Shown: positions 7,602 through 15,931 of the stretch, piece by piece
How the letters are laid out: the number at the start of each line of letters is the position of its first letter
How positions within the stretch are numbered: position 1 is the first letter of the stretch
Assembly (NCBI GenBank): GCA_020722085.1
Contig: DYLN01000011.1
Coordinates: forward strand, 1 to 50,097
From: Melioribacter roseus
GTDB lineage: Bacteria; Bacteroidota; Ignavibacteria; Ignavibacteriales; Melioribacteraceae
DNA length: 50,097 nucleotides
Direction: 5' to 3'
Program-made: the position numbers and the translations under genes
Notes under the pieces: model-generated
What the model saw: the letters and a program-made list of their open reading frames with translations, nothing else
Told to the model about the DNA's origin: nothing
Databases searched by the model: none

Positions 7602-8368
7602 ACTTCTTGTTGATCTTTTTGAGGAAGCATGCTTATTAACCTTGCTTTCAGTATCGATGGAATCTCTCCGCTTTGAAGGGCTAACACGCCTTCCAGCGAC
7701 ATTTCCATCATATGTTTTTCTTCCAGATGACATCTTCTAAGTTTATCTCCAATTGGCAGCCATAACAGGTTTGCCGAAAAAACACCCCACAGTGTTGCTA
7801 TAAAAGCTGTAGCAATATTCTTTATTAAAACATTCGGGTCCGAACCGGCATTTGCTAAAGTCATAATCAACGCCATAACCGTTCCCAAGATCCCCATTGT
7901 CGGTGCATAACCGCCCATTTTAGAAAAAATAAATATGTTTGAATAGTGACGGTCCTGCATGCTTTTTATTTCGAGCATCGCAAGATTTTCCACCGTTTCT
8001 TTATCTGCGCCGTCTATTATGTAATGCGTTAATTTCTGTGGGAACTTATACCTCAAATGCACCAAATCTTTTTCAATAGCAAGCAGTCCTTCTTTTCTTG
8101 ACTTAATAGATAATCGAAAAAATTCATCTATTAGTTTATTTAAATCGTACGAACGCGGAAAGTAAGCAATTTTTATCAGCTTTAGAATGTTGGAAAATTT
8201 GTCAATGCCAAAACCGATAATTACTGCGGCAAAAGTTCCGCCGAAGACAATAAACAGCGGCGCAATAAGAAATAACGCTTTCAATGAACCGCCTTCCAGA
8301 AGGAAAGCGCCGAAAATCGAAACTATACCAAGTACAAGTCCATTAAGACTTCCAATTTTTTTCATCAT
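7598..8368 (-). CDS. motA: Flagellar motor stator protein MotA (set 1)
   Basis: A 256-residue MotA/PomA-family channel subunit of the short Bacillus/Vibrio type. Membrane helices lie at about residues 8-25, 30-55, 150-170 and 185-205. The cytoplasmic loop contains the SRKEGLLAIE segment that carries charged FliG contacts, and the GGYAPTMGILGTVMALI helix contains the conserved Pro. The C-terminal EEKHMMEMSLEGVLALQSGE is a family hallmark. It overlaps flgL by 4 bases (ATGA) and is followed by motB set 1. Its difference from the motA at 4679-5545 suggests two stators with distinct ion use or load behaviour. Confidence 0.96.
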   Translation of the reverse strand: MMKKIGSLNGLVLGIVSIFGAFLLEGGSLKALFLIAPLFIVFGGTFAAVIIGFGIDKFSNILKLIKIAYFPRSYDLNKLIDEFFRLSIKSRKEGLLAIEKDLVHLRYKFPQKLTHYIIDGADKETVENLAMLEIKSMQDRHYSNIFIFSKMGGYAPTMGILGTVMALIMTLANAGSDPNVLIKNIATAFIATLWGVFSANLLWLPIGDKLRRCHLEEKHMMEMSLEGVLALQSGEIPSILKARLISMLPQKDQQEV

Positions 8369-9267
8369 AAGAAATCAATTAATGATTTTGGAAGAATCAT
8401 TGCCGATAGCTTGTAAGACATTTGAAGAATGTAATCCTGGTTCTGCATTTCCATTATTGCTTTTGCCAGATCAACATCATTAACATTTGAGATTAGTTCC
8501 TGCAGCTTTACATTCTGATTGGTTAACATTTCGGAAGTGTTGTCAAGATTGTTTATAACCACACCTGCTTTTGATATTTGATCCAAAAAATTCGACTGAA
8601 TATTTTTTAATTTATCGATATCATTTTGATCCGGCTTAATACCCGAATTTAATTTATTGCGAATCGATATTAACAAATTGAATATATCATTGCCTGTCGA
8701 CGGGTCAACATTTCCGAAAACTTCACTCCCAGGCAAATTAATTTGTTCTTCCTGCTGAAAGGAAATATTTATTACTTGTTTACCTGAAATATCTGCAGGT
8801 TTAACAATAATGCCGGTATTGCTCACATTATAACCGAAAGGCAAGTCAGAAAAATCGGTGCCGCCGAAAATATATTTACCGTTATATTCCGTATTTGCAA
8901 GAGACAGAATCAAGTTTAATGCAGAATCAATTTCATTTGCGTACGAACTTAAAGTGCTGTCCTTAGTCGAATCGTTAACTTCGGTTAATTTAACAAGTAC
9001 GTTGGTTACCAAGTCGTTAATATTTTCAAGCACAGTTACTGTTTCTTCCATAAAATCTTTTCCATTTGCAATGCTCTTAGAATAGGTATCGTTTTGATTC
9101 AATCGTTTTTTCAAATCCAAAAGCCTAACTACATCTGTCGGGGAATCTGACGGGTTATTAATCTTGTTACCTGTAGAAATTTGCTCACTCAGATTGCTAA
9201 TCCTTGATTTAATACTATTAATATTATCCGTGTAATTATTTGTCAGCATTAAATCTGATATTCTCAT
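8365..9267 (-). CDS. flgL: Hook-filament junction protein FlgL
   Basis: A 300-residue flagellin-like junction protein (HAP3), close to the 317 of E. coli. The N-terminus has the flagellin-type helix with the box ISNLSEQISTGNKINNPSDSP, and the C-terminus has VNDVDLAKAIMEMQNQDYILQMSYKLSAM, both forming the polymerisation coiled coils. The middle carries a short D2-like region (about 130-210). It follows flgK by 3 bases and overlaps motA set 1. It should be exported by the flagellar type III system with the help of FlgN. Confidence 0.96.
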   Translation of the reverse strand: MRISDLMLTNNYTDNINSIKSRISNLSEQISTGNKINNPSDSPTDVVRLLDLKKRLNQNDTYSKSIANGKDFMEETVTVLENINDLVTNVLVKLTEVNDSTKDSTLSSYANEIDSALNLILSLANTEYNGKYIFGGTDFSDLPFGYNVSNTGIIVKPADISGKQVINISFQQEEQINLPGSEVFGNVDPSTGNDIFNLLISIRNKLNSGIKPDQNDIDKLKNIQSNFLDQISKAGVVINNLDNTSEMLTNQNVKLQELISNVNDVDLAKAIMEMQNQDYILQMSYKLSAMILPKSLIDFL

Positions 9268-9270
9268 AGC

Positions 9271-10626
9271 TCACACCATATCTAATAAAGTTTGGAACAG
9301 TTCATCTGCTACTTTTATTAATTTTGCAGAGGCGTCGTATGCCCTTTGATATTTCAAAACATTTGTCATTTCTTCGTCAACCGAAACGCCGGATACAGAA
9401 TTTTTTTGATTCTGTAATTGATTCAAAACAAGATTATTAGACGCAGACATATTGTCTGCACTTTGTTTATCACTTCCTACTTTATTCACAAGCAGACTGT
9501 ACTTTTCGCTTAATGTAGAACCGTCAATCAGTTTCTGATCAGCAAGTTCTGATATGGATTTGGCAATATCTCCGTTGCCGGAAGTGCCATCCGATGAAAC
9601 AGCAATTTTTCTCACATTCGACAGAATATCGGCATTAATTACCAGCTTACCATCGATATAACCATCAAAAAAGTTTATACCTGTTTGAGGTGGATTTTCT
9701 ATTGAATATCCCGCAGAATGAAGTGAATTAACAGAAGAAACAATTTGATTTGCAATTGCGTCAATATCGTCCTGATAACTTTTTATATTCTTATTGTACA
9801 GATCAGCAAAGGCGGAAAGCTCGCCGGAAGAAATAGAAGCTGCTTTGTTGTCGGAACTGATTAGGCTTATTTGTCCGTCTTGAGTCGATACATCAAAAAC
9901 CGCTGCAAAATTTGAGTCGACGGCAAACACACCGCCGATTGAAATCATGGCGGAATTATTATTGTTGTAGGTTACATTGACATCAACAAGCTTGCTCAAC
10001 TCATTTATACTTTTGTCCCGTTTATCAAGGAGATCATTTGGAGTTTGTCCGGCATAAGTAACGCCTGCTATTTGAACGTTTAGATTTTTTATATCCTGCA
10101 AAAGTGCATTTATCTGATTAACCTTGTCCCTAAACCCCGCTGCGATAGAGGATTTAACAATACTTAGATTGTTATTTATATCCTGAATTTTCAAAGAAAG
10201 ACTTTTTGCAGAATTAACAACGTCGTTTCTCAAAGCAGTTGAAGCAGGATTAACCGAGAGGCTCTGCCACGAATTAAAAAATTTGTCGAGTAAGCCTGAT
10301 ACACCCTGATCGGACGGTTCTGAAAAAAACTGTTCTACCTGTCCGAGAAGCTCAGCCTGCTTATCAGAGTACGACAATTTACTTGTATACGAATTTGTTT
10401 GCCTAACTATTAATTCGTCTGTCATTCTGCTGATTGAGGACAAAGTAACGCCAGTTCCCCAAAAAAATCCGGCATTAATTTCCGGTGTTTCTGCAGAAAG
10501 CAGAACCCGCTGCCTTGAATAATCCGGATTAGATGCATTGGCAATATTGTGCGAAGTTACACTTAATGCATTTTGATAAGTCATTAAACTTCTTTTCGCA
10601 ATATCTAAAATGCGGCTAACGCTCAT
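9271..10626 (-). CDS. flgK: Hook-filament junction protein FlgK
   Basis: The hook-associated protein HAP1, which forms the first junction ring on the hook. The N-terminus ALSVTSHNIANASNPDYSRQR is the canonical FlgK/hook-rod motif, and the C-terminus VDEEMTNVLKYQRAYDASAKLIKVADELFQTLL is typical too. At 451 residues it is shorter than E. coli FlgK (547), with a reduced outer domain. It follows flgN with a 1-base overlap and precedes flgL, giving the usual flgN-flgK-flgL string. Confidence 0.97.
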   Translation of the reverse strand: MSVSRILDIAKRSLMTYQNALSVTSHNIANASNPDYSRQRVLLSAETPEINAGFFWGTGVTLSSISRMTDELIVRQTNSYTSKLSYSDKQAELLGQVEQFFSEPSDQGVSGLLDKFFNSWQSLSVNPASTALRNDVVNSAKSLSLKIQDINNNLSIVKSSIAAGFRDKVNQINALLQDIKNLNVQIAGVTYAGQTPNDLLDKRDKSINELSKLVDVNVTYNNNNSAMISIGGVFAVDSNFAAVFDVSTQDGQISLISSDNKAASISSGELSAFADLYNKNIKSYQDDIDAIANQIVSSVNSLHSAGYSIENPPQTGINFFDGYIDGKLVINADILSNVRKIAVSSDGTSGNGDIAKSISELADQKLIDGSTLSEKYSLLVNKVGSDKQSADNMSASNNLVLNQLQNQKNSVSGVSVDEEMTNVLKYQRAYDASAKLIKVADELFQTLLDMV

Positions 10627-11081
10627 TAGATTTTCCTGTCAACTATTGACTTTTTTTCGGTTCCTACTAAACCAGTGATTAAATATTTTATAAAATTTCT
10701 GCCGTTTTCCGTAAGATATTTATTCTGTTCGTTTATTAATTGAATCTCACCAATAATTCTTTTTATCTGACTATTCATATCGTTAAATTCATTCCATATT
10801 TCAGGAGGAATTCTGTCTTTAATCGCAGCTAATAAACTTTCAAAACTGTTTTCATCTTCTTGAAGGCGGACTTGCAATTTCAATTTATCAAAGGCGGATT
10901 TGCGCAGTTTGTGAAGTTTTTGCAATTCAAAAAGAGCGTTTTCCTCTTTCTCAATTGTTTTTTGAAGCTGTTCAAAATTATACGACACAACAGCTTTTTG
11001 TTTTTCCAAAACTGCCTGATGAAGAACTTTTAAGCATCTTAAAAGTTCTTCGTTGACAGATTTTAATTCGTTTAACGACAT
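10626..11081 (-). CDS. flgN: FlgN-type export chaperone
   Basis: A highly charged, helical, small protein of 151 residues with long coiled-coil stretches, placed directly upstream of flgK. FlgN is the cytoplasmic chaperone that delivers FlgK and FlgL to the export gate. I chose the ATG at 11081, which has a GAGAGG ribosome site 5 bases upstream. A TTG at 11096 would overlap flgJ but has no such site. The call rests on fold-like composition and position, since FlgN sequences diverge strongly. Confidence 0.82.
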   Translation of the reverse strand: MSLNELKSVNEELLRCLKVLHQAVLEKQKAVVSYNFEQLQKTIEKEENALFELQKLHKLRKSAFDKLKLQVRLQEDENSFESLLAAIKDRIPPEIWNEFNDMNSQIKRIIGEIQLINEQNKYLTENGRNFIKYLITGLVGTEKKSIVDRKI

Positions 11082-11082
11082 G

Positions 11083-11931
11083 TTAACCTCTCTCAAAGGG
11101 ATGGATTTCCTTAAAATATTTTAAGTATCCCTTAACCCGCTGAATGTAATTTACAGTTTCTTCAAACGGGGGAATTCCGTTGTATTTAGAAACATTATTA
11201 GGACCGGCATTATAAGCTGCAAGAGAAAGCTCGAGATTTCCATTATAATTTTTCAGTAAATTTGAAAGATATTTTACACCACCTATTATATTATCGTACG
11301 GATTAAAGACATTCTTTACACCCAGGCTTACTGAAGTTGAATCCATAAGCTGCATTAAGCCTTTAGCGCCGGCAGACGAAACAGCATCATGTTTAGCTGC
11401 CGATTCGGCTAATATCACGGATTTAACCAAACTTTTATCGATGTCGTATTGCTTAGATGCTTCTTCAATTATATCATTATAATTTTTGAGCCGCTGTAAT
11501 GCTTCATAGGAGGGAGTATAAATATTTAATGAAGATCCGGCAGAGCTTTTATTTACGTTTTTCATCTCATCAATTAGCTGAGTTCGTTTATAAAAAATTG
11601 ACGGGTCGTACGGTTCGCCGGTTATTTTTTCGTAAAGTATCTCTGCTATTCCAAAACTCGTACTGCGGGATATATAGCTTGAAAGTTTTGATTCAAAAAC
11701 AGTATCGAAATCGTCTCCTCCAAAACCGCTGCTTCCAAACAAGCCGCCGGTAGATTTAGTCATACTTTTAACCATAAGTGAAGTAAGCAGCGACTCAAAT
11801 TCTTGTGCGGCTTTTGCAGCTTTCAATTTCTTAGCATCCGATAAAGAACTGCCGGTAATTGCATCCGGCTGATTCACCGGACGTGACAAATGTTTTACAG
11901 AATCGGTTATTTTTAAAGTTAATTCTTCCAT
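11083..11931 (-). CDS. flgJ: FlgJ-type rod protein with lytic transglycosylase domain
   Basis: Residues 35-105 are a FlgJ N-terminal rod-binding domain (AAQEFESLLTSLMVKSM, FGIAEILYEKI). A linker to about 145 is followed by an SLT (soluble lytic transglycosylase) domain with catalytic Glu176 in ILAESAAKHDAV, then GAKGLMQL and the closing LAAYNAGP motif. The enteric FlgJ has a glucosaminidase (GH73) domain at this place. Here the wall-cutting function is kept with an unrelated fold. There is no signal peptide, so it probably travels through the flagellar export gate and opens peptidoglycan for the rod. It lies between flgI and flgN. Confidence 0.94.
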   Translation of the reverse strand: MEELTLKITDSVKHLSRPVNQPDAITGSSLSDAKKLKAAKAAQEFESLLTSLMVKSMTKSTGGLFGSSGFGGDDFDTVFESKLSSYISRSTSFGIAEILYEKITGEPYDPSIFYKRTQLIDEMKNVNKSSAGSSLNIYTPSYEALQRLKNYNDIIEEASKQYDIDKSLVKSVILAESAAKHDAVSSAGAKGLMQLMDSTSVSLGVKNVFNPYDNIIGGVKYLSNLLKNYNGNLELSLAAYNAGPNNVSKYNGIPPFEETVNYIQRVKGYLKYFKEIHPFERG

Positions 11932-11934
11932 AAA

Positions 11935-13032
11935 TCACATTATGATTAATTCTGCAGTTAATGCTCCTGCTTCCTTCAATGCCTGGAAAATAGAAATAAT
12001 ATCTTTAGGCGACACTTTTAACGAATTTAATGCACTTGCTATTTCCTGAACGGTTGAAGCTTTATTGAGAGCAATTGTTTTCGATGAATCCTGCTGAGCA
12101 TAAGGAACAATGTTATTAAATATCGCCGTGGTTCCTTTCGAAAACGCTCCGGGCTGTGAAATTATAGGATAGGATCTGATAATAATATTCAGGTTCCCGT
12201 GAGTAATTGAAACCGGCTGAATAATTACATTGTGCCCGGCTACAACAGTCCCGGTTCTTTCATTCAAAACGACCTTAGCTACATCATCAGTTTCTACGTT
12301 AATACTCTCCAGCTCAGCAAGAAATGCAACCACGTTGTTAGACTTATCCTGAGGGACTTTAACATCTATTTCGGATGCATCAACTGATTTTGCAATACCG
12401 CCGCCGAATTTTGAATTAATTGCTGTTGAAACATTATTGCATGTTGTCAGATCGGGTTCCTTTAAAAATATTCTAATCTGCTGAAGCTTATTAAAATCGG
12501 TCGGTTTAATTTCATTTTTCAATACACCGCCTAAAGGAACTCTTCCGGCAAGTGCGTGATTTCTAGCAATTCTGTTGCCGGTAGGAGTACTCACATCATA
12601 TCCGCCTATTGAAACCGGACCTTGAGCAAAACCGTAAACATTGCCGTCAAGAGCTGAAAGAGGCGTCATTAATAATGTACCGCCGTCCAGACTCCGGGCA
12701 TCACCCATTGACGAAACAAGAACATCAAATTTTGTTCCGGGTTTGAAATAAGAATTAATAGTTGCCGTAACCATAACTGCAGCTACGTTTCTAACTTTAA
12801 GGTCGGCTTGAGGTACGGTTATACCGAATCTTTTTAACATACTTGTTATCGACTGAACAGTAAAAGTAGAACGGTAACTGTCACCGGTGCCGGCAAGCCC
12901 TACAACCAGTCCGTAACCAATAATTTGCTGTGAATTATTCCCCTCTAAAAAAGCAATGTCTTTAATTCTTTGAGCATTTATCAGAGAATTTATCAACAGC
13001 ATAATAATTATTATCTTAAAATTGATTTTCAT
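11935..13032 (-). CDS. flgI: Flagellar P-ring protein FlgI
   Basis: 365 residues, the same length as E. coli FlgI. A signal peptide (MKINFKIIIIMLLINSLINA, likely cut before Gln21) directs Sec export. The mature protein starts RIKDIAFLEG and contains LVVGLAGTGDS, the family's best-known motif, plus VVMVTATI-like and NERTGTVVAGHNV segments. It builds the periplasmic bushing around the rod. It lies between flgH and flgJ, and its presence indicates an outer membrane. Confidence 0.97.
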   Translation of the reverse strand: MKINFKIIIIMLLINSLINAQRIKDIAFLEGNNSQQIIGYGLVVGLAGTGDSYRSTFTVQSITSMLKRFGITVPQADLKVRNVAAVMVTATINSYFKPGTKFDVLVSSMGDARSLDGGTLLMTPLSALDGNVYGFAQGPVSIGGYDVSTPTGNRIARNHALAGRVPLGGVLKNEIKPTDFNKLQQIRIFLKEPDLTTCNNVSTAINSKFGGGIAKSVDASEIDVKVPQDKSNNVVAFLAELESINVETDDVAKVVLNERTGTVVAGHNVIIQPVSITHGNLNIIIRSYPIISQPGAFSKGTTAIFNNIVPYAQQDSSKTIALNKASTVQEIASALNSLKVSPKDIISIFQALKEAGALTAELIIM

Positions 13033-13041
13033 TTTTAATAC

Positions 13042-13743
13042 CTAAAATAACCAATGAAAAAACTTGGTCAGCCAGCCGGGCTTTTGTGCATTGTCGATTA
13101 TTCCGTTTCCCTCAAAGACAATTTCTGCTTCGGAAATATTATACGAGAGCACTGAATTATCGGCTGCAATATCCGACGGTCTCACTATACCTTTTATATA
13201 AATCATCTGGTCTTCGCCGTTAATCGATATTTTGCGGCTTCCTTTTATCAGTAAATTTCCATTTGCAAGCACTGAGTCTATTGTGGCACTTATTTTTGTT
13301 CTTACTACTCCAATAGTTTTTGTTGAACCAGAGCCGGAGAAGTCATTTCCGGTACTAAGTGCACCGTTGGCAGTTGTTGATGTTTTATTATTCATATCGA
13401 AGCTGGCACCAATGCTTAAATCACTTGTTCTGCCGGTTTTTGTTTCCGCATTATTTGATGCCTGTGAAGACTCTACTACAATTATTGTAATAGCATCACC
13501 GACTTTTGCAGCTTTATAATCGGAGAAAAGTGAATAACCGGCGTTGGGACTCATGTTTTGTGAATATAAAACCGAAACAAATAGAAAAAACAAGAGAGAA
13601 TGAATAAATGCTTGCCCGCCGAAGGCGAGGTCTCGCCAAAGGACGGACCCGCCGAAGGCGAGGTCTCGCCATAAGGCGGAAATGGATGAATGTACAAACC
13701 ATTCATTCTTCAATTCCTTCCACTTTATATTTTTACATTTCAT
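13042..13743 (-). CDS. flgH: Flagellar L-ring protein FlgH with repeat-derived N-terminal insert
   Basis: The outer-membrane ring of the flagellum. The conserved body runs from SLFSDYKAAKVGDAITIIVVE to VRPSDIAADNSVLSYNISEAEIVFEG. The N-terminus is odd. After 17 residues a 30-residue stretch (18-47) encoded by a GC-rich repeat carries two copies of LWRDLAFGG, and only then comes the hydrophobic core LLFFLFVSVLYS. Removing the insert leaves a normal signal peptide. There is no lipobox Cys, whereas FlgH is usually a lipoprotein. The ATG at 13743 was chosen over a TTG at 13755 because it lies just after the flgA stop. Whether this protein is still exported well cannot be judged from sequence. Confidence 0.94.
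   Translation of the reverse strand: MKCKNIKWKELKNEWFVHSSISALWRDLAFGGSVLWRDLAFGGQAFIHSLLFFLFVSVLYSQNMSPNAGYSLFSDYKAAKVGDAITIIVVESSQASNNAETKTGRTSDLSIGASFDMNNKTSTTANGALSTGNDFSGSGSTKTIGVVRTKISATIDSVLANGNLLIKGSRKISINGEDQMIYIKGIVRPSDIAADNSVLSYNISEAEIVFEGNGIIDNAQKPGWLTKFFHWLF
13603..13692 (-). repeat. GC-rich palindromic repeat inserted in the flgH signal region
   Basis: Two 23-bp copies of an identical GC-rich unit lie at 13615-13637 and 13648-13670, spaced 33 bp apart. Each contains the palindromes GGCGAG-AC-CTCGCC and CGCC-TTC-GGCG. The block is far more GC-rich than its surroundings. GAATG occurs at both edges (13598-13602 and 13688-13692), so the inserted unit including one copy is 90 bp, a multiple of three, and leaves the flgH frame open. 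It looks like a small REP or MITE-type element that inserted with a 5-bp target duplication. The family name is unknown to me. Confidence 0.75.
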
Positions 13744-13747
13744 CTTT

Positions 13748-14392
13748 CTACTCAATTATTAAAACTCTATTTTTATCATAAATTTTGGCGAAGAAATACT
13801 TGTTATCCGTTGTTCTAATTTTAATTACATCGCCGGTGTAACCTTCCTGCCGTGCAAACGCCGGCATGTTAATCATTACATTGCCTCTAATCATAACTGC
13901 TGTTACGCTTTGACCTAAATTTATATCCGGCAGTTTTTCTGTATTTTCAATTAAAACCGGCTCACCTTTTCTTATAAATGTTTTTGAACGTCTGCCTGAA
14001 ATTTGATCGAAAGACTCAGCAGCTTTGCCCGGCAGCGATGCAACATCAACAAGTCTGCTGACCAATTCCGAGCTTTCAATTTCTTCTTTTGGCTTTATAT
14101 CATTTTTTGCAGCAAGCACTTCTTTATATAGAGTTAATTCAACAGTTATGATAAATTTTTCAACTTTACCGTTAACAATATTTTGAGCGGTTATGTAGCC
14201 ATATTTCCCGTGTTTTTTAAATTCTGCGGTTTCGGGAATTGTAATTTTACCAGCATCTACTTTCGTAATAATTTTGAAAGAGAATGATTCATATCCTTTC
14301 AGTTTGAGTGAGAGATACTGTTTCAAATTATTTTCAAAATTTCCCGATGAAAGGGAAAAACTGCTCAATATGTAAACTACAAGTAAAAACAT
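13748..14392 (-). CDS. flgA: P-ring assembly chaperone FlgA
   Basis: A 214-residue periplasmic protein with a hydrophobic signal segment (MFLLVVYILSSFSLSSG). The C-terminal SAF domain is recognisable: AAKNDIKPKEEIESSEL, then RKGEPVLIENTEKLPDI, then QSVTAVMIRGNVMINMPAFARQEGYTGDVIKIR, ending in FFAKIYDKNRVLI. FlgA helps FlgI subunits assemble into the P ring. It sits between flgG and flgH, a common arrangement. Its length matches E. coli FlgA (219). Confidence 0.94.
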   Translation of the reverse strand: MFLLVVYILSSFSLSSGNFENNLKQYLSLKLKGYESFSFKIITKVDAGKITIPETAEFKKHGKYGYITAQNIVNGKVEKFIITVELTLYKEVLAAKNDIKPKEEIESSELVSRLVDVASLPGKAAESFDQISGRRSKTFIRKGEPVLIENTEKLPDINLGQSVTAVMIRGNVMINMPAFARQEGYTGDVIKIRTTDNKYFFAKIYDKNRVLIIE

Positions 14393-14396
14393 CTTA

Positions 14397-15197
14397 TTAT
14401 GTTCTCTTTAAGTTGTTTGCCATGGTCATCATGTTTTCGACAGTTTGAACTGTTTTGGAGTTGATTTCATAAGCTCGCTGTGCTGCTATCATTGAAATCA
14501 TTTCTTCAACAATATCCACATTAGAAGATTCAAGATATCCTTGATTAATCTCACCAAAACCATTTAACCCGGGAGTTCCATAAATGGGTGTGCCTGAAGA
14601 ATTTGTTTCTTCGTACAGATTATTTCCTATCGCCTTTAAGCCGCCGGGATTTAAGAATCTAACAAGCTGAATATTATCAAGCTGGATCTTTCCTCCTCCT
14701 ACCTGTTCAACTTCAACGGAGCCGTCTTTATTCACAACAAGACTCACTGAATCTTCGTCAAGAGTTATCTCAGGGTCAAGATAATATCCGCCGGCTGTTA
14801 CAATTTTTCCTTCTGAGTTAATCTTAAACGATCCGTCTCTTGTGTAAGCATAAGTTCCATCCGGCTTTTTTACCTGGAAGAATCCGTCGCCCTGAATTGC
14901 GAGGTCGAGTTGATTATTCGTCTGGGTCAAATCGCCCTGGCTGAAAATTTTTTGTGAGGAAACCGGCTGAACGCCGTTGCCGATTTGAATTTTATCCGAA
15001 GAAGCCTGTGCCGACTGAGTGAGATCCGAAGAAAGTGTACTAACCGGAATTTCCTGATACATCATATCCTGGAATTCGGCTTTGTTCTTTTTAAAAGCTG
15101 TTGTGTTGATATTAGCAATATTATTCGCAATAACTTCTATATTCAGCTGCTGTGAATACATTCCGGAAGCAGCCGTCCTTAATGCTCTTGTAGACAT
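14397..15197 (-). CDS. flgG: Distal rod protein FlgG
   Basis: A 266-residue distal rod protein, close to E. coli FlgG (260). The N-terminus STRALRTAASGMYSQQLNIEVIANNIANINT and the rod motif NTTAFKK are canonical. GDGFFQV near residue 105 and the C-terminal YLESSNVDIVEEMISMIAAQRAYEINSK are strong family markers. A perfect AAGGAGG ribosome site precedes the ATG. It follows flgF and precedes flgA, and is exported by the flagellar gate. Confidence 0.97.
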   Translation of the reverse strand: MSTRALRTAASGMYSQQLNIEVIANNIANINTTAFKKNKAEFQDMMYQEIPVSTLSSDLTQSAQASSDKIQIGNGVQPVSSQKIFSQGDLTQTNNQLDLAIQGDGFFQVKKPDGTYAYTRDGSFKINSEGKIVTAGGYYLDPEITLDEDSVSLVVNKDGSVEVEQVGGGKIQLDNIQLVRFLNPGGLKAIGNNLYEETNSSGTPIYGTPGLNGFGEINQGYLESSNVDIVEEMISMIAAQRAYEINSKTVQTVENMMTMANNLKRT

Positions 15198-15218
15198 ATT
15201 TCCTCCTTTTCTGCTTAA

Positions 15219-15929
15219 TTAAACTTTTCCGATTTCGCTGGCTTTTTCCATTATATTATCGATATAGTTCATTACCTTTTGCGCTGATTCAAAATCCTTG
15301 CTTACTTTGATCATGCTTTCCATCTCTTCAATTGCATTTACATTTGAATTTTCTAAAAATCCCTGCTGAATTTCGTACTCTGAAGTGTCCGCTGTATTAT
15401 AATCACCATAGACAAGTTTATAATTATTCGCGCCGGATTTTGTTATTTGATCGGTATTCTCGAACTTGACTATTTTAAGCGTATCCAGGTCCAGTTTGCC
15501 GACTTTAATATCGCCGTTTTTGTTTATTTGAATTTTCCTGTTATCATCGAAAAGATTATCGTTAATATTCAAAGGACCGTTTTCCCCTAATAATTTTAAT
15601 CCGTTTTCGTTTACAATGTAGCCTTCTTCAGAAATTGTAAATCTTCCGTTGCGTGTAAAATAAATTTCGCCGTTATCATCCTGCATTGCAAAAAAAACCT
15701 TCCCTTTTAAGCCGAGATCAAGAGGGTTGGACGTCTGAACCAATTCACCTTGAGAAAAATCAGTATACTCATTCAAATCGGGAAGATTGTATTCGTTCAT
15801 AATGTGGGAAAATGTTGAATCTTTTTTGTACCCTATTGAATTCAGGTTGGCAAGATTATTAGCAATTATATTTATCAGTTTATTGTTCTTTTCCAAACTT
15901 CTTGCAGCAGCATAAATTCCCTTAATCAT
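15219..15929 (-). CDS. flgF: Rod protein FlgF
   Basis: A 236-residue flagellar rod/hook-family protein with IIANNLANLNSIGYKK at the N-terminus, LGLKGKVFFAM in the middle and GFLENSNVNAIEEMESMIKVSKDFE at the end. It is more divergent than FlgG and lies directly upstream of it, as FlgF normally does, so I call it the proximal rod protein FlgF. It could also be described as an FlgG paralogue. It follows the 188-residue unknown by 2 bases. Confidence 0.92.
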   Translation of the reverse strand: MIKGIYAAARSLEKNNKLINIIANNLANLNSIGYKKDSTFSHIMNEYNLPDLNEYTDFSQGELVQTSNPLDLGLKGKVFFAMQDDNGEIYFTRNGRFTISEEGYIVNENGLKLLGENGPLNINDNLFDDNRKIQINKNGDIKVGKLDLDTLKIVKFENTDQITKSGANNYKLVYGDYNTADTSEYEIQQGFLENSNVNAIEEMESMIKVSKDFESAQKVMNYIDNIMEKASEIGKV

Positions 15930-15931
15930 CT

